Shown here one piece after another: positions 16,965-25,339 of a DNA stretch of 31,086 nucleotides (position 1 is the stretch's first letter; each line of letters begins with the position of its first letter). The notes beneath the pieces were generated by a model. It did no database searches. It had not been told where the DNA came from and saw only the letters and a list, made by a program, of their open reading frames with translations. The position numbers were made by a program, and so were the translations under genes. The DNA comes from JBAZOJ01 sp041648755 (lineage in GTDB: Bacteria > Planctomycetota > B143-G9). The DNA is taken from positions 1 through 31,086 of the forward strand of contig JBAZOJ010000012.1 in the NCBI GenBank assembly GCA_041648755.1. Reading direction: 5' to 3'.

Positions 16965-17123
16965 CTCCGAAGCGGAAACGCGGAGAGAAGAAGCAGCCAA
17001 GAGTTCTTTACCACGAAACACATCCTCCTTCCGCCTTCGCTGCGCCTACGGTGGACAAGGCGCATAGCCTACGGAGGCCCCTGCTCCACACTCGAACGGG
17101 AGAAGAGCCGAGCGATAAGCTAA
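16965..17123. other. Intergenic region with repeat-like sequence
   Basis: This 159-base gap contains TTTACCACGAAACACA and then two imperfect copies of GCCTACGG(T/A)GG at 17044-17054 and 17067-17077, 23 bases apart. The style resembles dispersed intergenic repeats. No gene or clear promoter is supported here. Confidence 0.45.
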
Positions 17124-17777
17124 TCAACATTTGCCCTCGGGTGGCTTCCCTGAACAGGAGTCACTTTTCTTCCGATAAGGATACCATCCTCGATTCACCT
17201 CGATGCCCTCGTTCCATCGGGAGTAGGTGCCCTTTATCCCCGGAGTGCTCAGGTCACTGTAAGCCAACTGGTCAAGGAAGTCCACGACTTCGGACAGGCG
17301 GCCTTCGATCAGGTTGACCGCCACGGGGCGGGTTGGGCTTCCTGTCTTGATCAGCACGTGGAAGCCGTGGATGAGTTGGTCAATGGCAAGCATCTTCTCC
17401 TGCGAAGTGCGGGCGGCCGGAAACGCTGCCATGAAAGCCCGGAACTGGTCGAGCACCGGTTCTGCGCCGCTGAGCTGCGCGTGCTGAATGGTCCCGAAGT
17501 ACTCTCCCCAGGTCAACTGCCAGCCACAGCCGCAATGCAGGGGCTCTTCTTTCCGGCAGGAATGAAGGATGATAGCTCGGCAACTCGGGCAGCGGGCTCT
17601 GCCAGCACAGGCCTCACAGGCTGCGATGAAGCTCTCGCATCTGGCCATCAGGCCGAAGCCGACGTCGTTGATCAAATCCTCGTCATAGATGCCACGCGCG
17701 TCCATCCCATAGAGCCGACGGACCTCATTTTGCGTTAACCTGGGTGCCCAGGTGGGGATGTCATTTGACTCGGCCAA
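17124..17777 (-). CDS. Small zinc-ribbon protein of unknown function
   Basis: This encodes 217 aa from TTG 17777. The TTG start is supported by GAGGTGA about six bases upstream and by the 38-base gap to the HEAT-repeat gene. The protein has no signal peptide, so it is probably cytoplasmic. An N-terminal helical segment (LTQNEVRRLYGMDARGIYDEDLI) leads into a cysteine cluster: C54-x2-C57, C63-x2-C66, then C74, and C82-x-C84 in HCGCGWQLTWGEY, consistent with one zinc ribbon and perhaps a second site. The C-terminal half is helical and contains AIDQLIHGFHVLI and TRPVAVNLIEGRLSEVVDFL. I do not recognise the family with confidence. It is unusual among the exported neighbours in being soluble and could be a regulator or nucleic-acid-binding protein, but that is inference only. 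Confidence 0.7.
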   Translation of the reverse strand: MAESNDIPTWAPRLTQNEVRRLYGMDARGIYDEDLINDVGFGLMARCESFIAACEACAGRARCPSCRAIILHSCRKEEPLHCGCGWQLTWGEYFGTIQHAQLSGAEPVLDQFRAFMAAFPAARTSQEKMLAIDQLIHGFHVLIKTGSPTRPVAVNLIEGRLSEVVDFLDQLAYSDLSTPGIKGTYSRWNEGIEVNRGWYPYRKKSDSCSGKPPEGKC

Positions 17778-17815
17778 TTCCGCTCACCTCGCCGCAGGAA
17801 ACCGGCGAAGGCCGA

Positions 17816-19234
17816 TTACCTGCCTTCCCCGCGAAGGATCATCTGCCGTTGGATCAGCAGGTCTTCGAGCCACTCGATAATCGCCTTGCGGCCTGTTGGG
17901 GCTTTTCCGCCGAATTCCGCGCGGAGTTCCCTCTCCACTTCCTCAGCAGACATATCACCTGTCAGCAGAGATTGGAGGCAGTACTCCCCTCTGCTGTCGA
18001 GAAAACGGCCATTGCTCCATGTGTCGCCGAACTTCGCGATCACTTCCCTGACCGGGACGGGGAGGTCGTACAGCGGATACGGCACTTCCGCGCGAGAGAT
18101 TACATAGAAGGCGTCGGCACGAACCGCGGGGTCATCTGACACCAGGAGGCCCAGGAAGGTCCCCATCTTATTCGACGGCATCTGGCTGATGCCCCAGGCG
18201 ACTTCATCCCTGTCGGCCTTCATAAGCTCCGCAAGCAAAGAGAGCGCATCTGGTGTGGCCTGCGCGGCAATAGCACCAATCGCCATTATGCGAATGGACT
18301 CGTCAGGGTCGTGCGCGGCCTCGACAAGAGATCTGAGCGATATTGGCAAGTCCTTCCAGAACAGGCTGATCATTGCAGCGGAGCGGACGTCTGCCGTGGG
18401 ATCGCGGAGCAGCGACTCGAGGATCGTGACCGATTGCGCATCATTCTGGGCTCCCAGCCCGGCCGCAAGCATTTTTCTCACGCCGGGAGATGCATCGGAG
18501 GCAAGCCGGGCGATCTCCGGAGTGGCGTTTGGGCAAAGACAAAGGCTCAGCCCCTGACAGGCATTTACGCGAACCGAGGAATCGGCATCGTCGAGCATGC
18601 TCTCGAGAGCCTGGCCTGCTTTCGAGTCCTGAAATTGCGCAAGTGCGCTTGAAACGGCGATACGGACAGACGTGGAGGGATCCTGCGTCAAAGAAATAAG
18701 ACTGCTTAGCGCGGCGTCTCCTCCGGCCGTCCCAAGGGCCTTGATGCAACGAATCCTGAGTTCCTCGTCATTGGTGGCCAGGCAGGCCACCAGTTCGGGT
18801 ACAGCCTCCCTCTCCCCCAGATGCCCGAGCACCAACGCGGCCCTCGTTGCAACGGAATGCTCAGGTGAGCGGAGCTTTTCGAGAAGGAATGGCACTGCCG
18901 GTTTGCCGATAAAGGATATCGTGGACTCGGCGAAGACGCTCCCCGGGCTCTGACTCCCGTCCATCCGCTCGAAGAGTGCCGGGACAACCGACGCTCCCCT
19001 TGCAGCGAGCTTCTCCCGCGCAGCACCCGACACTTCGAAGTTGCCGTCGAGAGCCCGGATCAACCCAGCGGTACTGTCTTGATAGACTTGAAAGCCGAAA
19101 TATGCAGTGAGACAGAATACGGCAATAAGCGCCAGAGCCAGAACGAAACCGCGGCTTGGGAAGGAGCGCCTTCGCGGGTTCAGATTCCTGTCCGAAGGAA
19201 CAGGGAGGACGGGCTTTCCGGTTATTTCCGTCAT
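17816..19234 (-). CDS. Membrane-anchored HEAT-repeat protein
   Basis: This encodes 472 aa. ATG 19234 overlaps the TGA of the upstream gene in an ATGA, with GGGGAG just before it, so translation is coupled. A longer in-frame reading upstream would overlap that gene and adds no recognisable domain. Residues 1-29 are basic and Pro-rich, and residues 30-51 form one membrane helix (FVLALALIAVFCLTAYFGF), placing the rest outside the inner membrane. From ~60 to ~400 there are HEAT/PBS-lyase-type repeats of about 31-37 residues, for example VATRAALVLGHLGEREAVPEL, IRCIKALGTAGGDAALSSL and VRSAAMISLFW. The last ~70 residues are a charged helical tail (EEVERELRAEFGG). HEAT solenoids bind other proteins, and coupling suggests that the beta-helix protein is the partner. 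Confidence 0.8.
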   Translation of the reverse strand: MTEITGKPVLPVPSDRNLNPRRRSFPSRGFVLALALIAVFCLTAYFGFQVYQDSTAGLIRALDGNFEVSGAAREKLAARGASVVPALFERMDGSQSPGSVFAESTISFIGKPAVPFLLEKLRSPEHSVATRAALVLGHLGEREAVPELVACLATNDEELRIRCIKALGTAGGDAALSSLISLTQDPSTSVRIAVSSALAQFQDSKAGQALESMLDDADSSVRVNACQGLSLCLCPNATPEIARLASDASPGVRKMLAAGLGAQNDAQSVTILESLLRDPTADVRSAAMISLFWKDLPISLRSLVEAAHDPDESIRIMAIGAIAAQATPDALSLLAELMKADRDEVAWGISQMPSNKMGTFLGLLVSDDPAVRADAFYVISRAEVPYPLYDLPVPVREVIAKFGDTWSNGRFLDSRGEYCLQSLLTGDMSAEEVERELRAEFGGKAPTGRKAIIEWLEDLLIQRQMILRGEGR

Positions 19235-20730
19235 CTCCGCTCCCCTTCTTTCCTGGCTATCTCGAAGTGGAGCATTATTCTCCTCTCGATCTCGAGAAAC
19301 CCCAAGGCATCTTCTGGACTCGCAGTCCGCAGTCCGGGCCGCTGGAGACCTCCGTCCGAAATGCACCCGAAAAACGAAGCGGGGCATCCCGTGTCGGTGA
19401 CAGCCTGCAACGCAGGGAGGAAACACCCATCGAAAGCCACCTGGTTGCCTTCATAGGGCCAGGTACACCGAAGGTTCTTCAGTTCTCCAAGCGAGCAGGA
19501 CTTTATTGCAGTATTTGGCACCCGCACGGTCAGTGCATTCCCTGACATCGCGCACCTGGTGATGGACAGCGAAGTCTGCGCCGCCAGGAGCGGCACCTTG
19601 ATTTCATCCTCATAGTGAACCGGTCCGCAGTCCATTCTCGATACTTTGTCCATAATGCAGTCCTCGACAGTGTTCTTCCCCTGAAAAACAAGGCACAGAG
19701 ACTCGAGTCGGCACCATCTGACTTGGGATGCATGGAGTTGCATCTCGACCTCGCGGTCCGATTTGTTCAGGATGCTGTCGTTCTCTACAATCGTTTCCTT
19801 TCCGTCGAGGGTTAGCGTATAGGCTGCAGCATCGCGAGTGGAAGCGCCCGAGCCCGATCCGATGGCGATGGCGTTGTTTGAGAAACGGATCTTGTCCCCG
19901 GTCAGGAACCCCATACTTCCGCGCACGTCCCGGACTATGGCTTCAATCTTATTGCCGACGATCTCCTGACTCTCCGAGATGGCGTAGCCCAGAGCCTCGT
20001 ACCCGGAGACTGAGTTGCCCACAAACTTGAGGACGGAACCAGGACAAGGCTCGTGGAAGGAATGGTCCATACTCTTGACCCAGAAGACCACTGATCCCTT
20101 GTTCTTTGTCACGAACCGGCAGCCTGTAACCTCGACTGCGAGAGGGAACTCACCGGAGTAGAGAGAGAGGGCTGCTCCCCCCTTCCTCCCTTCAGAGAAG
20201 CTGAACTCGGAGTTGGTGAACTTCAGCTCTGCCAATCGCCCCTGCTGCCTGGTGTAGGCACAAAAGGCGAAGTCGGTGGCGACATCAGCGAAACTGCAGT
20301 CCGCAATCTCCATATCTGCGCAGGCGCAGACGAAAGCACCCCGCCTCGTTCCACCGGAGAAGTGCCAATTCTCCAGCCGCGCAGGCGAACCGAAGGTGAG
20401 TACGTTGCCCGGATTGCTGTTCGGGTCTGCACTGTCGGCGACAGCGACCACGTTCACAGGCTTTGCCGGGTCTCCGACGCATTCGATACCGCCCCTGAGT
20501 TCGAGGTCGCCTTTTCTCCCGAAAACGAGAGTGGCGCCGCGCTCGATTTTGAGGATGGTGCCCTCAGGCACAAGTACGTGAGTCCGGATGTGGACGGTGC
20601 CTGACCAGAGGCGATACACCGATGGGGGAGAGGTCATCCAGAGCAAAATCATCACCACGGCTGCCGCCACCACAAGGACGGCCGCGGGAAACTGCCACAA
20701 GAGATGCTGTTTGGATACCCGGATTCCCAT
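19231..20730 (-). CDS. Membrane-anchored right-handed beta-helix protein
   Basis: This encodes 499 aa. ATG 20730 follows GAGGTGGCAA, a clear ribosome binding site, so it is preferred to an upstream in-frame start at 20811 that would add 27 basic residues. Residues ~12-32 are a membrane helix (WQFPAAVLVVAAAVVMILLW). From ~45 to ~440 the chain shows the pattern of a parallel beta-helix: HVLVPEGTILKIERGATLVF, then ENWHFSG, MEIADCSFADV, LKFTNSEFSF, VEVTGCRFVTKNKG, QEIVGNKIEAI, KIRFSNNAIAIG, TVEDCIMDKV and SITRCAMSGN. Such proteins often bind or cleave polysaccharide, but no catalytic residues could be assigned. It overlaps the HEAT-repeat gene by four bases and follows the c-di-GMP gene by 95 bases. 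Confidence 0.75.
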   Translation of the reverse strand: MGIRVSKQHLLWQFPAAVLVVAAAVVMILLWMTSPPSVYRLWSGTVHIRTHVLVPEGTILKIERGATLVFGRKGDLELRGGIECVGDPAKPVNVVAVADSADPNSNPGNVLTFGSPARLENWHFSGGTRRGAFVCACADMEIADCSFADVATDFAFCAYTRQQGRLAELKFTNSEFSFSEGRKGGAALSLYSGEFPLAVEVTGCRFVTKNKGSVVFWVKSMDHSFHEPCPGSVLKFVGNSVSGYEALGYAISESQEIVGNKIEAIVRDVRGSMGFLTGDKIRFSNNAIAIGSGSGASTRDAAAYTLTLDGKETIVENDSILNKSDREVEMQLHASQVRWCRLESLCLVFQGKNTVEDCIMDKVSRMDCGPVHYEDEIKVPLLAAQTSLSITRCAMSGNALTVRVPNTAIKSCSLGELKNLRCTWPYEGNQVAFDGCFLPALQAVTDTGCPASFFGCISDGGLQRPGLRTASPEDALGFLEIERRIMLHFEIARKEGERR

Positions 20731-20825
20731 TTGCCACCTCGACACGCTCAGCTTTTCCGCAGACCGATGCCGGTTCGTTACCCGCTTGCGACCGGCCAAG
20801 TTCCCCGGCATCGCGAAAGAACGAT

Positions 20826-22574
20826 CTACTGGAATTTCTTCGGGTTCTCGATGTAGTCCAGGAATGCCTTAACGGCGGTGGGGTGGAATTGCTTGCCGCT
20901 GAGGCTGCGAATTTCCTCAATTGCCTTGGCTGGGGTAAAGGGCTCGCGATACGGATGGCGGGAAATCATAAAGCAGTAGGCGTCGGCAATAGCGATAATC
21001 CCCGCGCCGAGGGGAATTGACTCGCCCTTCGTTCCCTCGGGATAACCGAGGCCGTCGTAGCGCTCGTGATGCGCCTTGATGAGGACAACTTCCTGGCGCA
21101 GGAACCCGAGTGGAGCCAGGATCCGCGCGCCCATCTCGGTGTGCTGTTCGATAATGCGCCATTCACGTTTTTCGAGGGGCTCGGCCTTGAGGATCACGGA
21201 ATCCGGAATGCCAAGCTGGCCGATGTCGTGGAGGAGGGCAGCGCGGAAGACGGTCTCGACCTCTTCATGCGACATTCCGGCAGATCGAGCGATGTAACGC
21301 GCGTGGTAGGCCACTTCACGCATGTGGTCAAGCAGGTTGGTGTTCTTGGTGCCGACCACGTTGATCAGGGACTGAATTGTGGAAATAGAACTCTCGCGCA
21401 TAGTCGAGCGGAGATCGAGAATCTTGACAGTCAGTTCTTCAAGGCGAGCTTCGGGCTGGAAGCTGTAGACCTCGATGAACTCATGCTGGCTTTCAGTGGA
21501 GAAGACGCACAGGCGGTTCCGGCCAGACTTCTTGGCGCTGTAAAGGGCCATATCGGCATGCCGGATAAGCTCCAGGTAGTCGATAGCGAACTGCTGGTCG
21601 TTTCCAGCGAGGCCGAGGGAGACGGTGATGGCCACGTTTTCGCTGCCGATCTTGAAATTGTGCTGGGCTATGCCGGCGAGAATTCGTTTGCAGGGCAGTT
21701 TGGCCTGATCCGGGGTGACCTGCGGAAGAATGAGGAGGAATTCCTCGCCGCCGTAACGGCATATCACATCGGTCTGCCGCAGGGAGTCGCCCAGAAGTCG
21801 GGAAACCTGCTGCAGCACGCGATCACCTTCGAGATGGCCGTATGTATCGTTGACGGCCTTGAAGTGGTCGATGTCAACGATGACGACTGACAGCGGAAGC
21901 GCGTAGCGCTGACTTCGGGAGAGTTCGTAGGATAACATCTGGTGGGCGTAGCGCCGATTGAACAGGCCGGTGAGGTCATCGGTCACCGTCAGCCGCTCAA
22001 GGTTGCGATTGATCATGGCGAGCTTCTCGGAAATAACGGTGATCTTCTCTGCGCGGCGACGATCCTTCAAAGCGTATTCGCGAAGGCGATCCTCGCGCCA
22101 GCCGTCCCACAGGCCGAACACGACGCAGGATATCATGATCAGGATCCCGATGAAAAGAAGAGAGGTGTCATTGAGATTGTTCCACATCGTAACCGGGGGC
22201 GGAGGAGACGAGATGAACGTCTTGAACTCATCGGTGTCAATCAACCCCTGGAAGAGCATGGCGACTATCTGATACACCCAGTAGAAGTACTCCCGGCCGA
22301 AGACGTAGGATGAGCAGATGAAGCCGAGGGCAAGGCCTTTCAAGGTGTTCTTGATTATGAAATGGCGGTACCTGACGATAAAGGAGGCGGATTCACTGTT
22401 TTCGTGGGAAATCTCGGCAATGAGGCGTGCGTTGTCCTCGACAGTCGGGTGCTTATCCTCCTCGACAACGACAGGGGCAACCTGCGGTTGCTCGGGGGCT
22501 GGGGGAAGCGAACCTGCGGGTTCAGCCGGGGGTTGCACATCCGGTTGTTTCGTCTGCTGTTTTTCTTCGGCCAT
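20826..22574 (-). CDS. Membrane diguanylate cyclase/phosphodiesterase with GGDEF and HD-GYP domains
   Basis: This encodes 582 aa and makes or breaks the second messenger c-di-GMP. Residues 1-45 are a Pro/Glu-rich tail. Membrane helices lie at about 75-93 and 138-155 with a short periplasmic loop between them. A helical linker (~160-195) leads to the GGDEF domain at ~196-360: metal-binding D234 in VDIDHFK, the active-site GGEEF at 275-279 and the inhibitory RxxD site RQTD at 266-269, spaced correctly. The HD-GYP domain occupies ~405-580: HD at 449-450, HHE at 502-504 and GLGYP at 508-512. The usual HDxGK reads HDIGQ here, a Lys-to-Gln change. Both domains otherwise look intact. The start is ATG 22574 with GGTGA close by. 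It may control synthesis or export of the envelope components encoded around it; that link is inferred from position. Confidence 0.92.
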   Translation of the reverse strand: MAEEKQQTKQPDVQPPAEPAGSLPPAPEQPQVAPVVVEEDKHPTVEDNARLIAEISHENSESASFIVRYRHFIIKNTLKGLALGFICSSYVFGREYFYWVYQIVAMLFQGLIDTDEFKTFISSPPPPVTMWNNLNDTSLLFIGILIMISCVVFGLWDGWREDRLREYALKDRRRAEKITVISEKLAMINRNLERLTVTDDLTGLFNRRYAHQMLSYELSRSQRYALPLSVVIVDIDHFKAVNDTYGHLEGDRVLQQVSRLLGDSLRQTDVICRYGGEEFLLILPQVTPDQAKLPCKRILAGIAQHNFKIGSENVAITVSLGLAGNDQQFAIDYLELIRHADMALYSAKKSGRNRLCVFSTESQHEFIEVYSFQPEARLEELTVKILDLRSTMRESSISTIQSLINVVGTKNTNLLDHMREVAYHARYIARSAGMSHEEVETVFRAALLHDIGQLGIPDSVILKAEPLEKREWRIIEQHTEMGARILAPLGFLRQEVVLIKAHHERYDGLGYPEGTKGESIPLGAGIIAIADAYCFMISRHPYREPFTPAKAIEEIRSLSGKQFHPTAVKAFLDYIENPKKFQ

Positions 22575-22608
22575 CAGTCACCGCGCCTTACTGTCGGAAC
22601 GAGCCTCG

Positions 22609-23112
22609 TTATTTGGTCGTTTTCCGGAATATCAGATACTTCCGAGCAAGAAAATTCCAAGCCAGCACGACGATAGTAGAAACGGCCTTCGAGGTATTCA
22701 GGAAGAAGGCTTGCCGGGAAAGCTCCCCGGTCAGTCCGAACGAAGTCAGCAGGCCGCCCAGCCAACTCCACTCCGGTAACCAAGCTGTACCTGCCTTTAT
22801 TATACAATCATTCAGGAACATTCCCACCAAACCGGCAGTCATCGAGGCAACAAACTCGAAAATTCGGCGCGACTTATCCGACGGGAAGATCCAGAAAATG
22901 CAGATGAAGTAGTTGACGAACACGCCCGTCATATAGCCAGTGGCGGCCGAAACTCGCTCGTTGACTCCGAACCCGAATGTCAGCGTGTTCAGAATGGCGA
23001 CGTCGATCAGGGTAGTCAGCGCACCCACCCAGATATAGCGCAGGAACTGCGGCCACAGGCGGTCAGTCTTCTCTATGAACGTCTTGTTGAAGGTTTCCTT
23101 TACGGACATCAT
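22609..23112 (-). CDS. GtrA-like membrane protein
   Basis: This encodes 167 aa from ATG 23112; the second ATG at 23109 has better spacing to GAGGA and may be the one used. GtrA-family proteins are small inner-membrane proteins thought to flip or hand over polyprenyl-linked sugars. Residues ~20-45 read FLRYIWVGALTTLIDVAILN, typical of the family, followed by TATGYMTGVFVNYFICIFWIF and two more membrane helices, ending with the characteristic WNFLARKYLIFRK. Four membrane segments are predicted by eye. It begins three bases after the epimerase gene, and the pairing of a sugar epimerase with a GtrA protein fits glycan modification of the envelope. Confidence 0.85.
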   Translation of the reverse strand: MMSVKETFNKTFIEKTDRLWPQFLRYIWVGALTTLIDVAILNTLTFGFGVNERVSAATGYMTGVFVNYFICIFWIFPSDKSRRIFEFVASMTAGLVGMFLNDCIIKAGTAWLPEWSWLGGLLTSFGLTGELSRQAFFLNTSKAVSTIVVLAWNFLARKYLIFRKTTK

Positions 23113-23115
23113 TCC

Positions 23116-24078
23116 TCACGGGTGATTACGTTGAAAGGAGCGGAGTGTTCCATCATCTGCGCACAGCAGGCCGTAAGCGCGAGCAGTCCGTGCCAGGCCT
23201 TCAGAAAACGGAAGTTGGGGCTCGTAGCCAAGGTCTCGTCGTGCGGCGGAGATGTCCGCGTGAGTGGAGTGAACATCACCCTCTCGCTCCGGTTTGAAAC
23301 GTGGCTCAATGGAGGTCCCAAGCAGGCGGTTGATCGAACTGATGACCTCGCTTACCGAGAGGCTCGCGCCTGACCCAATGTTGTAAGCGTTACCGGGTGC
23401 GGCGGCAGCGTCTGCCGCGAGAATCGTTGCGCTCACAATATCCTCAACGTGAATGAAGTCTCTTCCGGCGGAACCATCGCCAAAGACCTCGGGGGACTTC
23501 CCCGATCCCATCGCGAGCAGGAACCGCGGAACGACCTCAAGATACTCGTCCTCGCGGTCAGGTCGCGGGCCGTAGATATTGAAGTATCTCAGCCTGACGA
23601 CGGGCAAACCGAAGTCACGCCCATAGGCAATGGAGGCCATCTCCGCGCAGACCTTGCTGGAGGCATAGGGTGACTTGGGAAGCAGGGGGGAATCTTCTCG
23701 AACTGGCAGCCGTGCAGGATCGCCGTATACAGAGGAAGAAGAGGCTATTACGACGCGTCGACAACCCGCTTGGCGCGCGGCTTCAAGGACGGAAGCCGTT
23801 CCCATCGAGTTGGAGCGGAAGTACTCCATCGGATCGGAGAAACTCCCCGGGACGCTGCGGGCAGCCGCGATATGGAATACGACCGCGCAGTCGCGCATGG
23901 CAGCCAGCACGGTCGGAAAGTCATTTACATCTGACTGGACAACACACAGACCTCCGGGTGATGAGTCGCCCGGGTAGGGCCGCTTGTCAAGCGCAACAAC
24001 TTCATCGCCGCGGGCGAGAAGCGCGTTGGCCAGGACTCCCCCAACAAAACCGGAGGCGCCGGTAACAAGGCACTTCAT
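23116..24078 (-). CDS. NAD-dependent NDP-sugar epimerase/dehydratase (extended SDR)
   Basis: This encodes 320 aa. The Rossmann motif TGASGFVG (6-13), the strand VVFHIAAARSVPGS, the SSSSVYGDP segment and the catalytic pair Y138/K142 in YASSKVCAE identify an extended short-chain dehydrogenase. RYFNIYGPRPD and GRDFIHVEDIV are typical of UDP-glucose or UDP-N-acetylhexosamine 4-epimerases. The likely reaction is C4 epimerisation of a nucleotide sugar in the cytoplasm; the exact sugar cannot be read from the sequence. GGGGAGG precedes ATG 24078, which overlaps the tatD stop in an ATGA. The GtrA-like gene follows three bases later, suggesting a role in surface polysaccharide or lipid-linked sugar supply. 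Confidence 0.88.
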   Translation of the reverse strand: MKCLVTGASGFVGGVLANALLARGDEVVALDKRPYPGDSSPGGLCVVQSDVNDFPTVLAAMRDCAVVFHIAAARSVPGSFSDPMEYFRSNSMGTASVLEAARQAGCRRVVIASSSSVYGDPARLPVREDSPLLPKSPYASSKVCAEMASIAYGRDFGLPVVRLRYFNIYGPRPDREDEYLEVVPRFLLAMGSGKSPEVFGDGSAGRDFIHVEDIVSATILAADAAAAPGNAYNIGSGASLSVSEVISSINRLLGTSIEPRFKPEREGDVHSTHADISAARRDLGYEPQLPFSEGLARTARAYGLLCADDGTLRSFQRNHP

Positions 24079-24863
24079 TGCTCCGCCTCCCCGAAAAGGG
24101 CAACCGCGTTGCCCGTTGTGATACGGGCAAGGTCGTCGAGCGGGATGCCAAGGAATTTCGCCGCGAACTCAACTGTATGGAGAACAAAAGCGGGTTCGCA
24201 GCGGCGTCCGCGCAATGGGAAAGGAGCCAGATAGGGCGAATCGGTCTCGAAGAGAACGTTCTCGATCGGGATAGCTCTCAATGCGGCGCGGATATCGTCA
24301 GCTTTCTTGTACGTCAGGTTTCCGGCGAACGAAATGCTGAATCCCCTGCGGGCAAAAAACTGCGCATCATCGGCGTTGCCGGTGAAGCAGTGAATCACGC
24401 CACGAAGAGCGGATCCGTATCGAACCGATGCGGCGTCGATCAATGCGCGGGACTCATCCCACGCGTCGCGGCAGTGGACTATCAGCGGACGGCCGAATTT
24501 CGCCGCCAGGGCAATCTGCGCAGAGAACGCCGCAGCCTGCACACCGGGCGGGAACGTGTCGTGGTAGAAGTCAAGACCGCATTCGCCCACTGCGGCAAGT
24601 TGATTCTCGGCAAGCATCTCTTCGATGGCGGGCAGCACGTCGGAATACAGAGGGGCCTCAAAGGGAGAAATTCCCGCAGCCATTCGTACTCCCGCCCGAC
24701 CCCTGGCGATCTCAACCACGCGGCTCAAATTGACGGCAGAGGATGCGACAAGGACCATTCCCCCCACGCCTGCTTGCGCAGCACGCGCGAAAACCTCCGT
24801 GCGGTCGGCGTCGAAGTCCGGCATATCCACATGGCAGTGGGAATCGAAAAGGGAAATGGGCAT
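24075..24863 (-). CDS. tatD: TatD family metal-dependent DNase
   Basis: This encodes 262 aa starting at ATG 24863 (MPISLFDSHCH), the usual TatD N-terminus; a TTG nine codons upstream at 24890 is in frame but is not better supported, and neither has a clear ribosome binding site. TatD proteins are TIM-barrel two-metal 3'-5' exonucleases. The ligands are present: H9 and H11 in SHCH, E94 in GECGLD, H130 in IVHCRDA, H158 in HCFTG and D208 in ETDSPYL. The segment usually read as GIHPH is GISPF here, which changes residues near the active-site rim. The stop overlaps the epimerase start by four bases. This is a housekeeping gene whose presence in the operon probably reflects genome packing. Confidence 0.93.
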   Translation of the reverse strand: MPISLFDSHCHVDMPDFDADRTEVFARAAQAGVGGMVLVASSAVNLSRVVEIARGRAGVRMAAGISPFEAPLYSDVLPAIEEMLAENQLAAVGECGLDFYHDTFPPGVQAAAFSAQIALAAKFGRPLIVHCRDAWDESRALIDAASVRYGSALRGVIHCFTGNADDAQFFARRGFSISFAGNLTYKKADDIRAALRAIPIENVLFETDSPYLAPFPLRGRRCEPAFVLHTVEFAAKFLGIPLDDLARITTGNAVALFGEAEQ

Positions 24864-24901
24864 CGGCGCTATGATAGCATTCTCGCACAATAGGGCAACA
24901 G

Positions 24902-25339
24902 CTAACCGCCGCAGGCAAGGAAGCTGAGTCGCAGATGGCGTGAGCGCGGCCCGTCAAATTCGCAGAAGAAGACGGCCTGCCAAGTGCCGAGTACAAGACG
25001 GCCGTCGGCCACGGCAAGCGCAAGGGAACAGCCCATCAGCGAGCTTTTGACATGTGCGGTCGAGTTGCCTTCGGCGTGGGCGTATCCACCCTCCGGGACC
25101 ATTTTGCGCAGTGCGAGAAGCAGGTCGGAGACCACCGCGGGGTCAGAGCCCTCGTTTACAGTCAGCCCGGCAGTGGTATGGGGGCAATGAAGAAAGCACA
25201 GGCCGTTTCGGGCACCCAGAGCAGTCAGTCCGGCCTGAACGGCCTCGGTGACATTTACGAATTCCTCGCGCCCTGTCGTTCGGACACCGATTATCTCGAC
25301 TGGCAATCCAGCGGGAATCGCTCGGGCGCGGCCATTCAC
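24902..25339 (-). CDS. YjbQ/UPF0047 family protein
   Basis: This encodes 145 aa. The diagnostic motifs are all present: CPHTTAGLTVNEGSDPAV, the HAEGNSTAHVKSSLMGCS block with the conserved histidines, and LGTWQAVFFCEFDGPRSR. Members of this family form trimers with a His-lined pocket and have been linked to weak thiamine-phosphate synthase activity, although the true role is not settled. The GTG at 25339 overlaps the TGA of the preceding gene (GTGA), which suggests coupled translation. About ten extra residues precede the first conserved strand, and the ribosome binding site is weak. The length fits the family. Confidence 0.9.
   Translation of the reverse strand: MNGRARAIPAGLPVEIIGVRTTGREEFVNVTEAVQAGLTALGARNGLCFLHCPHTTAGLTVNEGSDPAVVSDLLLALRKMVPEGGYAHAEGNSTAHVKSSLMGCSLALAVADGRLVLGTWQAVFFCEFDGPRSRHLRLSFLACGG

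Noticed and set aside
16155..17123. Plus-strand open frame of 322 codons opposite the LRR-like lipoprotein
   Set aside because: It is a shadow of the lipoprotein gene and runs into the repeat-like gap.
21066..21890. Plus-strand open frame of 274 codons
   Set aside because: It is antisense to the GGDEF/HD-GYP coding region, whose motifs are unambiguous.
24078..24893. Plus-strand open frame of 271 codons exactly opposite tatD
   Set aside because: The TatD metal ligands on the minus strand settle the coding strand.
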